Assembly: GCF_000236805.1 (NCBI RefSeq)
Contig: NZ_AGFX01000018.1
Span: 248,001 to 312,000 of the forward strand
Origin: Paenibacillus peoriae KCTC 3763
GTDB taxonomy: Bacteria > Bacillota > Bacilli > Paenibacillales > Paenibacillaceae
DNA length: 64,000 nucleotides
Direction: 5' to 3'
The position numbers were made by a program, and so were the translations under genes. This document shows positions 34,207 through 43,000 of this stretch, one piece after another; the first letter of the stretch is position 1, and the number at the start of each line of letters is the position of its first letter. Under the pieces are notes generated by a model that searched no databases, was not told the DNA's origin, and saw only the letters and a list, made by a program, of their open reading frames with translations.

Positions 34207-35442
34207 TCAAATGACGCTAAGTAGTAGATCTGAGACAAATTCAGCGGCGTTTTTAATTTTCTTCACTTTTTCATCTTCTGTAGGAGAGAAGCGGACGCGT
34301 ACCGGGAATTCCACATGCGTCATACCGGTTGATTTGATTACCCCGGAAGTGCTTTGGACCTTCATATTGGTACCGTTCAAGTAATCCTGTACAACTTCAA
34401 TAGCTTCTCCGCTCCAGCCGTAGGAACCAAAGGCAGCAGCCAGCTTGCCTTCCAGATTCATCTTTTGCATTTTTTGCAGCAGGTCTTCCAGCTTGCCCGT
34501 CATGTCGGCATATTTGGTAGAGCTGCCGACGAAAACAGCATCCGCTGAGGCGATACTATTCAAAATCTCTGTTTCATCCGCTTTATCTACGTCCCATACC
34601 TCCACCTTGATTTGGTTCTCTAAAAAGCAGTCCTTCAGAATGTTTGCCATTTTTTTGGTATTATTTTTTAAGGTGGCATAAACAATCGCTACTTTTCTAT
34701 CATCCTTGGTTTCGGTGCTCATAGATGCGTATAAATCAATGAATTTGGGAATAGTATGCCGGATCGCGAAGCCGTGGGAAGGGGCAATCATCTCAATATC
34801 CAGGTCAGCAACCGCGTTGATTAATGTACGTACATATCTGCGGTGCGGATGGATAATAGCCTGATAGTATCCGATAAAGTCATCGGTGATATCAAAATCG
34901 GCTTCATCGGCAAATAGATGCTCTACAGCCACGTGTGTGCTGAAAATATCGCACGGGAACAAGATTTTGTCTTCCACGCAATACGTAATCATGGTTTCTT
35001 CCGTATGAAGGTAAGGTGTTTCCTTGAACAGCAGTGTCTTGCCTCCAATATCCAGTTGATCTCCATCCTTGATGACGAGGAAGTTGCGATGCTGAAGCTT
35101 GTACATTTGCTGAATTTCCGGAACGGCAATCTCTGTACAGACAATCGTAGCGTTCGTTGCCTTGGCAGCAAGTGCCGCCAATCCGCCGGAGTGATCCGGT
35201 TCCGTGTGGTTGACGATAATATATTGAATGTCCAGCGGATCGATCAATTCGGCTACAGCCTCTGCAAATTCTCTACCGAACGCCATATCTACGGTATCTA
35301 TAATGGTTGGTTTCCCAGTTTTCAGCAGATATGCATTATATGTTGTACCCTTCGATAGTAGAAGACGATGAAAGGGAACCTCACGATTATCAATTTTTCC
35401 TACCCAATAAATATCTTTTGCCAGTTGAAATCCTGTTTTCAT
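34207..35442 (-). CDS. Flavodiiron protein (A-type flavoprotein, O2/NO reductase)
   Basis: 411 residues. The N-terminal metallo-beta-lactamase-like domain holds the di-iron ligands: HTEPDHSGG (His-x-Glu-x-Asp-His), the His in TPYLHTEET, Asp in LFPCDIFST and His in APSHGFAI. The C-terminal flavodoxin domain (about 256-400) has the FMN loop region VAIVYATLKNNTKKM and GSSTKYADM. No fused rubredoxin, matching the separate gene in the operon. Start at 35442 after AGGAGG at 8 bases; a longer frame to 35478 lacks a ribosome site and would cover the leader. It reduces O2 to water and/or NO to N2O in the cytosol. Confidence 0.93.
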   Translation of the reverse strand: MKTGFQLAKDIYWVGKIDNREVPFHRLLLSKGTTYNAYLLKTGKPTIIDTVDMAFGREFAEAVAELIDPLDIQYIIVNHTEPDHSGGLAALAAKATNATIVCTEIAVPEIQQMYKLQHRNFLVIKDGDQLDIGGKTLLFKETPYLHTEETMITYCVEDKILFPCDIFSTHVAVEHLFADEADFDITDDFIGYYQAIIHPHRRYVRTLINAVADLDIEMIAPSHGFAIRHTIPKFIDLYASMSTETKDDRKVAIVYATLKNNTKKMANILKDCFLENQIKVEVWDVDKADETEILNSIASADAVFVGSSTKYADMTGKLEDLLQKMQKMNLEGKLAAAFGSYGWSGEAIEVVQDYLNGTNMKVQSTSGVIKSTGMTHVEFPVRVRFSPTEDEKVKKIKNAAEFVSDLLLSVI

Positions 35443-35484
35443 AGGAACAACCTCCTGCTCGTTTTGTTTGTTTAGCACAATTCG

Positions 35485-35526
35485 ATTCTAGTTGGATGTA
35501 ACGATGAAAAAGTTGATTGAAATCAA
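35485..35526 (-). promoter_or_regulatory. Fnr-activated promoter of the flavodiiron operon
   Basis: TTGATTGAAATCAA (35513-35526) is a perfect Fnr box TTGATn4ATCAA. On the minus strand a TAGAAT -10 (35485-35490) starts 29.5 bases from the centre of the box, which places the box at -41.5, the class II activator position. There is no good -35, as expected for an activated promoter. Confidence 0.8.
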
Positions 35527-35569
35527 ATTTTTGAATTTTTAAAAGTATTTTCGACTTAAATTTAGTTTA

Positions 35570-35610
35570 GTGATTGCAATCACAAGATGAGCGGAATATT
35601 TCAATACAAT
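35570..35610 (+). promoter_or_regulatory. Fnr/Crp-type box and -10 for the cupin gene
   Basis: GTGATTGCAATCAC (35570-35583) is a perfect palindrome with the Fnr core GATn4ATC; its outer bases are G/C rather than T/A. A TACAAT (35605-35610) lies 28.5 bases from its centre, again near the class II position. It drives the plus-strand cupin gene. Confidence 0.6.
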
Positions 35611-35703
35611 AAGGTCATATCGATTGAAAAGCCTGAGAGCAGCATGTCAGGTGTCTCAATCCATCACAAGCAAATCTACTTTCAAACAGGAGCGTGAACC
35701 AAT

Positions 35704-36045
35704 ATGAAAATATCAAACCTTACTCAATTTCAGGAATATAAAGAAGCTGCGTTTACAAAACGAATTGTGCATAAGGAAGCTGACAATGTAATTTTTATTC
35801 TCAACTTTACTCCTAATGCTGAGCTGCCAACACATAATCACCCAGGAGCGAATGTATATTTGCTTGTTCTTGAAGGCAACGGTACTGTAACTGTGAATGG
35901 TGAAGAAACGGCAGTTGTGCAAGGGGATATCATTCATCTTACAGGAGATGAGCACTTTTCCTATCGTGGTGGTGCAGAGGCGAATTCCAGCCTACATGTG
36001 GTGTTGACCAAAACGCCAAGTGAAAGCTATGCGCAAAACATTTAA
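35704..36045 (+). CDS. Small cupin-domain protein
   Basis: 113 residues, one cupin barrel: motif 1 PTHNHPGANVYLLVLEGNG (metal-binding His residues) and motif 2 VQGDIIHLTGDEHFSY. No other domain and no signal peptide. ATG at 35704 after AGGAGCG. It has an Fnr-type site in its promoter and so is probably expressed under low oxygen together with the divergent flavodiiron operon. Function unknown; similar small cupins act as isomerases, dioxygenases or sensors. Confidence 0.82.
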   Translation: MKISNLTQFQEYKEAAFTKRIVHKEADNVIFILNFTPNAELPTHNHPGANVYLLVLEGNGTVTVNGEETAVVQGDIIHLTGDEHFSYRGGAEANSSLHVVLTKTPSESYAQNI

Positions 36046-36114
36046 AAGAGAGCACATTACCATCGCTATATAAAACAAAAAATAAAAAAGGTTAAATTTT
36101 TTTACGCTTATATT

Positions 36115-36133
36115 GATAATGAATATCATTATC
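36115..36133. promoter_or_regulatory. Fur box upstream of the methyltransferase gene
   Basis: GATAATGAATATCATTATC matches the 19-bp Fur consensus GATAATGATAATCATTATC at 17 positions. It ends 28 bases before the start of the methyltransferase gene. Iron repression is inferred. Confidence 0.75.
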
Positions 36134-36161
36134 GAATTTTAAGAAGAGGTGTTGATGGCCG

Positions 36162-36935
36162 ATGCAGACAGTAGATTACAAACAGGTGCCAGGGCACTGG
36201 GTATTGGCAAGTCTCGGTAAGCGTGTGCTTAGGCCCGGAGGGTTAAAAACGACACGTTGGATGATTGAGGGACTTGACGTAACCAGGCAGGATGAGATTA
36301 TTGAGTTTGCTCCCGGATTGGGCATAACTGCCCAAATGACACTGCAGCTTAATCCCCGCCATTATATTGCGATTGAACAGAATGAGAAGGCAGCTTCTAT
36401 CGTAAAAACGTATGCAAACGGAGCAAACCGGGAAGTAATTATTGCCGACGCTGAACAGGTTCCGTTGCCGGATGCGTCTGCGACGGTGGTATACGGGGAA
36501 GCTATGCTGACGATGCACACAAGAGCCAAGAAAGGACAGATTATTTCGGAAGCCAGACGGCTTTTGAAAACGGGCGGGAAGTATGCTATCCATGAGATGT
36601 GCTTAGCTTCAAATGATATTGAGCCTGAGCTCAGAAAGCAGATTTACAAGGATTTGGCTGTAGCCATGAGAGTGAATGCGACACCGTTGACGGTATCGGA
36701 ATGGGAACAGTTGCTGAAAGAGGAAGGCTTTAAGGTTGTTAAAATCTATACGGTCCCCATGCACTTATTGCATCTGCCACGTATCATTCAGGATGAGGGC
36801 TGGTTGAGATTTGGCAAAATTGCCTTTAACCTTATGCGCAACCATGCTGCCCGGGCAAGAGTTATGGGTATGCGCAAACAGTTTGTAAAGTACGCCGACC
36901 ATCTGCAAGCGGTCAGTATCATCGCTGAGCGATAG
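36162..36935 (+). CDS. SAM-dependent methyltransferase (class I)
   Basis: 257 residues. Motif I IIEFAPGLGITAQMTL near residue 46, an acidic end to strand 2 (YIAIEQNE), and motif II/III IADAEQVPLPDASATVVYGEAML; the layout is that of UbiE/Methyltransf_11 enzymes acting on small molecules. The C-terminal part is basic (MRNHAARARVMGMRKQF). Preceded by a Fur box, so probably induced in iron limitation. Substrate unknown. Confidence 0.82.
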   Translation: MQTVDYKQVPGHWVLASLGKRVLRPGGLKTTRWMIEGLDVTRQDEIIEFAPGLGITAQMTLQLNPRHYIAIEQNEKAASIVKTYANGANREVIIADAEQVPLPDASATVVYGEAMLTMHTRAKKGQIISEARRLLKTGGKYAIHEMCLASNDIEPELRKQIYKDLAVAMRVNATPLTVSEWEQLLKEEGFKVVKIYTVPMHLLHLPRIIQDEGWLRFGKIAFNLMRNHAARARVMGMRKQFVKYADHLQAVSIIAER

Positions 36936-37002
36936 TCTGAAGCCCCGAATAGGACAATAAGAAAGTTCTTTGTCGCCAATGAAGCTTTTTTGAGTAAATA
37001 CC

Positions 37003-37045
37003 AAAAAGGAGACGAACCCCCCACCAGGGATTCATCTCCTTTTTG
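37003..37045. terminator. Bidirectional terminator between the methyltransferase and the giant surface protein
   Basis: AAAAAGGAGA pairs with TCTCCTTTTT, with inner GAA/TTC and CCC/GGG pairs; T-tracts on both strands serve the convergent genes. Confidence 0.9.
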
Positions 37046-37085
37046 AATTTGCTGCTATGCCAGACTGAATTTATTTTTGAAGATT

Positions 37086-40000
37086 TTAATTTTGGTTATA
37101 GATTCTATACAGGAATACAGCAGCCTCGGCACGAGTGGTTGGTGCTTTAGGGGCTATTTTGCCGTCTGATCCTGTAATGAGACCTTCCTGCACCAGCGCA
37201 GCCAAGCTTGCAGCAGCATAACCAGCAATATCTGCACGATCACTGAAGGAATCCAGTGCAGCCGTTGAGGTTGTGGCAGCCAGCTTGTTTGCCTTTTGCA
37301 GGGCCTTGTCGGTCATGACCATCATATCCTGTCTGGATACAGGTGCATTCGGATTAAACTTGTTGTCACCGGAGCCGCCTGCAATGCCAAGCTTTTTGGC
37401 AATGCCTGCTGCTTCGTAGTAGTAGCTTCCTTGCTTAACATCGACAAAGCTGCTGTCAAAGCTTGCGGTCAACCCCAGCGTTTTCACCAGCAGCGTCAGA
37501 TATTCCGCGCGGGTGATTTTGGCCGCAGGAGAGAATTTATTTGCCGTCGTACCGTTGATGACGCCTTTGGAGGACAGGATCTCAATTTGCTTCTTGGCCC
37601 AAGTGTGTTGACCTAAATCCTGGAAGGATCTGTCCACATAGGCTACAGCATATTGGCTAAAATGATGCGTAGTAAAGCGAACGGCTCCAATGGATGCGTC
37701 ATATTTTCCTGAAGTCACCGGAGTAGCATGACCTGCTGCATCTACATACTGAATGACAATATGCTCTGCTTTTTGCAGTTCTGCTGCTGTAGGTGTATAA
37801 GGAATAGCCACGGTTACAGCCGCATTGTTGTTATTCCATGGCAATCGCTTGCCGTTGGCTTTGAGATTCAGCTCAATCACAGGACGAGTTCCGATATGAG
37901 ATCGTGCTTGTGCATCCAGCTTGCTGTTGCTGCCTGAACTTAATTCCAGCGTAATATGTTGCGCTCCTGCTGCTTCTGCAGTCCCGAACATGTTGCCTGG
38001 GAGGGTAACGACTGCCATCCCTGTCTTAATTTGAATGGCACGGGATGCATCCGCACTGGTTACAAAGCTTGTCGGTAGCGTCAGCTCATAGGATTTGGCT
38101 TGATTCGCTTCAACGGTGACCTCTACTGTTTTCATTCCTTTGCCATCCGCCTGGGATGCAGCGAAGGCGTTGTTGAGGAAATCGGAATCCATTGTAATTG
38201 TCGCCAGACCTGTGCTGCTGTTCAGCTTGGTAGTAAATGATTCAATGGAATTCCCCTTGGCATCCAGTACGCGGACAGACGAGGCTGTGCTCGGTGTCGC
38301 GGTTGTGGAACTTCCGCTGGCGCTGCTACTACTGCCGCTGCTGCCACTGGAATTATTGCCATTACTACCGCTGTTATTGTCGATACTGTCGTCTTGGTCG
38401 TCATTGTCATCTTTACTGCTGCTTGTGTCGGAAATCTGAATCATCAATACAGCATCGTTGCCTTTATCAAATTGCACGGTTAACGGGAGCTTGCCCTTCG
38501 GTTGAGTTGTCAGATACTCTTTTTTGATCGTCAGAACATCGCCGTTAACAGTATAAGCCGTTGCTCCGATGGATACTCCCGCTTGTTTGATATCGGTAAT
38601 GGAGGAAGCATCGTTCCAAGTAATGGTCGTCTCTATATCCGTCTGATTGCTGGCTTTTTTGTCAAAGCTGGCTGTTTTCGGATTGATGCTCGCATCTACC
38701 TCTATAGTACTTTGGATGGCTCGGACCGTGAATACGGCCTTGTCTCCAAAGTCAAAGAGCAATTCAATGCTGACCGTGTCGCCTTCTTTTAGGCTTAGGC
38801 CGGACAGGAAGCCTTTTTTCAATGTCAGAGTATTTCCTTTTACGGTATAATCGTGGCCTTCGACCAACACATCCCTGTTATAGACCGCTTCTGTGACACT
38901 TCGGCTAGGGCCTTGATTCACGCCATAGACCACTTGGGTAACGCTATGAGCATCGTTCCAGATAATTTCCGAAGTCACATCTGTTGGATGGCCAAGGTCA
39001 AAGTTGCGGGATATTGGACTGATGGTAGCCGGATTGGCTGAAATGATCACTTCACCCGACGCCAGCACCTCTATTTTCCGGGCACCGGTTTTGATTACTC
39101 CGGTTTCATCCTTCGCATCTGCATAAACGATATACTTGCCGACCTGTGGGGTTGCCCACTGATAGGTGTCACCGGTTGAATAGGTATCAAGCGTTACTGT
39201 CTCCTGACTGTCTTCATTCAGTGCCCAGAAAGAGTAGGTTTTGTTGCCGATTCCACCGACAGCCTCCGCGCTCAGGGCGATGATGCCTTCTGCCGCTTCA
39301 TGCTTGGCTTTTAACTGTACGGACAATGGCGTATATACCTTAAACGGAATGGAATTGCTTTCCGCATATGCTTCAGCCTTGGAACCTGACCACCCGTAAA
39401 GGGTAAGGTCTTGTGTGTCGCTAAATGCTCCCAGGCCAATGTCGGATACACCCTCACCCAAAATGACCGTTCTGAGGTTAGGAGAACCAACAAAAGCAAA
39501 CTCCCCGAGTGTAGTATTACTGTCCAAAATGGCAACGGACTTCAAATGATTGGAGAAAGCGAAGGCCCAGTCGTTAATTTTGGTCAGGTTACTTCCCAAC
39601 ACAATGGTTTCGATGCCTGTATCAGAAAAGGCGAAGCTTCCGATTTCCGTCAAGCTGTCAGGCAGTTTCACGGATTTCAGATTGTTCGTTCTGTTAAAAG
39701 CAGAAGTACCAATGGTCAACAATCCCTCGGGAAATTGGATGTCTGTAAGGAACTGTGCCTTTTGGAAGGCGTAATTACTGATATTTGTTACGGTCGCCGG
39801 AATTTTATACACAGACTCCGGTTTAGCCGCAGGATATAGAATGAGATTGGTTTTTGCTTTGTTCAGCAATACACCCTCCTCACTGGCATAAGAAGCATTG
39901 TCCGGGTCGACATTAACGCTCTTAATCATCAGTGAGCTGGCAAAAGGATTACCGCCAATGGAGGTCACACCTTTCCCGATATTCACAATGGACAGCCGCT

Positions 40001-43000
40001 CGGAGTTGGACAGTACAAAGCTGCCCAAGGACTGTACTTGGTCTGGAATCGTGATTTCCACCAGACTGCTGTTGTATTGGAAGGCATAGTCGCCAATTTT
40101 TGTGACGCTTTTGCCAAGATCGATGCTTGTCAGCTTGCCACTATAGGCGAATGCATACGCACCCAGCTCTTCTACCCCGTCTCCTAGCTTCACCTTTTCC
40201 AGTTTGTCTGAGTGGGTAAACGCTGCCTTCCCGATGGTTTTGACGCTGTCGGGAATCGTCAGGGAAAGCAGACTAATGCTGGAATCAAAAGCATGCTCTC
40301 CAATCGTTTGCAGGCCATCCGAAAGCGTGATGGAGCTCAAGTTGGCTGCAACATGGAAGGCATAATCTTCGATTTTGGTCACGGTGTCAGGAACCGTATA
40401 GGCATCCCTACCATTTCCGGCGGGATAGCGGATCAAGGTCGATTTGTCCTTGTTGAATAGCACTCCGTCCTGGCTTGAGAAGGCTGTATTGTCCGCAGAT
40501 ACTTCGATATTTTTTAGGCTTGAGCTGCCGGTGCTGTCAAATGCCTGCTGTCCCATTAGAGTTACGCCCTTCCCAATGGAGACATTGGCTAGCTTCGCAT
40601 TTTCGGCAAATGCGAAGTCTCCCAGGGTGGTTACACTGTCCGGGATGACAACGGAGGAGATTTGCGTTTCTGCAAAGCCTCTTGCTCCAATGGTGAGCAG
40701 CCCACTGTTCAGTTGGACGGTAGCGATCCGGGTTCCCCAGAAGGCTTCATCCCCGATGGAAGTGACAGAGTCCGGAATTTCAATGGACCCGATCGCCGAG
40801 GAAGTGAAAGCTCCACGGCCAATGATGAGCAGCCCGTCTGGCAGCTTGATTTCTTTCAGGCTGGTTGTAAGAGAGAACGCAGAGTCGCCAATTTCCGTTA
40901 CACTCTCCGGAATATTAATGGAAACGAGATTACGAGTTTCCTGGAAGGCTCCCGGATTAATTCGGGTTAAACCATCCGGCAGGTGCAACGATTTGAGAGC
41001 TGTGTCACGGGCAAAGGCGCTATCGCCGATGTCCTTCACTGTGCTCGGCAGTGTAATTTGGGCAAGCTTGGCGAGATCGGAAAAGCTGCTTTCCCCGATC
41101 ACTTCCAGTCCTTCTGATAAAGTGATCACTTTAAGCTCTTTGGCATAGCTGAATGCCGCTCTGCCGATTTTTTTCACCGAGGCCGGAATTTTCACCGACA
41201 AAATATCCTCGCGGTAGGCAAATACCTCCTCGCCGATTTCGGTTACACTATCGGGAATGACAATGTGACCGCCCGGGCCGTTGTAGCTCGTCAGAACTCC
41301 ATTCACAATAGTGAAATCAGTGCTCGAGACTGCCTCTACCGTGATTCGGCTGGTGGCGGATTTTCCAGAGGCCGTCGCCGTAATTGTTGCTGTACCGGCT
41401 GCTTTTGCCTGTACCAATCCGTTCTGATCTACAGCAGCCACCGACGCATTAGAGCTTGTCCAGTTGATTGGACCTGAAACTTCAGAGCTGGTAGTGGCTT
41501 TCAAGGGCTTGCTTGAACCAACGGTTAGCTTCAACGCCGCACGGTTCAGCACGATACCCTGGCTACCGATCGGTGTGACCGTAACCTGGCTGGAAGCTGA
41601 CTTGCCATTGGAGGTTGCCGTAATCGTTGCCGTACCGACACTCACACCCGTAACAGCTCCTTCTGTATCGACGGTAGCCACAGCCGGATCAGAGCTGGTC
41701 CAGGTAATCGCTTTGGATGTGGCATTTACCGGCGTAATCGTCGCCGTCAAATCCTCAGTCGTACCGACAACTAAGGAGAGAGCCTCCTTATCCAGTGTAA
41801 TGCCTTCTGTTCCTACAGGCTCAAGAACAATAGATGCACTGCTGTAGTTGAACGCATAGTCAAACATATCTACGGAGATTTTATCTGTAGGAAGACCGTT
41901 TTTCGTCAGCTTGTCCTTCAAATCAGTGATATCCATAGTTACTGTATTGACGGAGGTTCCGTCCGGCAGCTTTTCATCGGCATCCTTGATAGCCACCAGA
42001 TTGGACAATGCGCCGCCATTGCCTGTGGTTAATTGCAGTCCGCTGGTATAATGGTTATCCTTGATGGTCATCTTCAGATACGTTTTGTCATTTTCTTTAT
42101 AAATGCTGTAATCGGCGAGCTTGGGGCCTGTTTTGTCATAGGCGAAATCAAAGGTCCAGGAATCGGTTCCCTGTCCGTTTGTACCTGCGACCACCCCGGT
42201 AATCTTAAAGGTATATATTCCTTCCGGTACCTCGTTATTATTCTGGTCCAGTCCGTCAAAGAAAGGCTGGTCGCCGAGAAGAGCCTCCGCCCAACTGATT
42301 GCACCAGAGCCTGGATAGTAAATGGATTTGGGCACATGCGAATAATTAAACTCTTTGACCATGTTTCCGGCCTGGTCGGTAAGGGTATACTTCAAGCTTT
42401 CTGCATTCCGCAGCATGCCTGTTGAGATACCCACAATTTTTGAGCTGTTCCCCAAGCTGTTCGGGGAAATTGCGAATTTCTCGGGCATAACTCCCCAGTT
42501 CAGATCCAGGGCAATGGCAACCTGATTTTGACCCAGAAGATATTGCACACCGGGATACAAGTTATAAACTGTACTGCCTAGCATAGAGTAGCCTTCCTTG
42601 CCATACTCCGTACCATCGAAAATACGAGGTTGTCCCCAACCTCCATAGAATCCGACGAACGGAATGGAGAGGTTCACACCTTTTTCTGCATTCAGCATCA
42701 CGAATCCGTCAATAAAGGTTCCGTTTTTTGTTGCTTGATCCAATTGTGCTTTGAGCGCATCCGACAATGTGATTTTCACAGTAATGCTTGCTGTCCCATG
42801 TGCAGGTACAGTTACTTTACCGTTTGTTGCACCGCTGTATTGTACCTGGATGCCCTTTCCGGTATAGTCTGTAGACTTCTGCGCAAAGAGGCTCTTGCCA
42901 TCCTTCGTCACTATTTTTTCCGATAAAGCCGCTGTATTCAGGTCATAAGTCAACGCCTCATCCGACATGCTGTGAATATCAAAGGTGAAGGAATAGGCTC

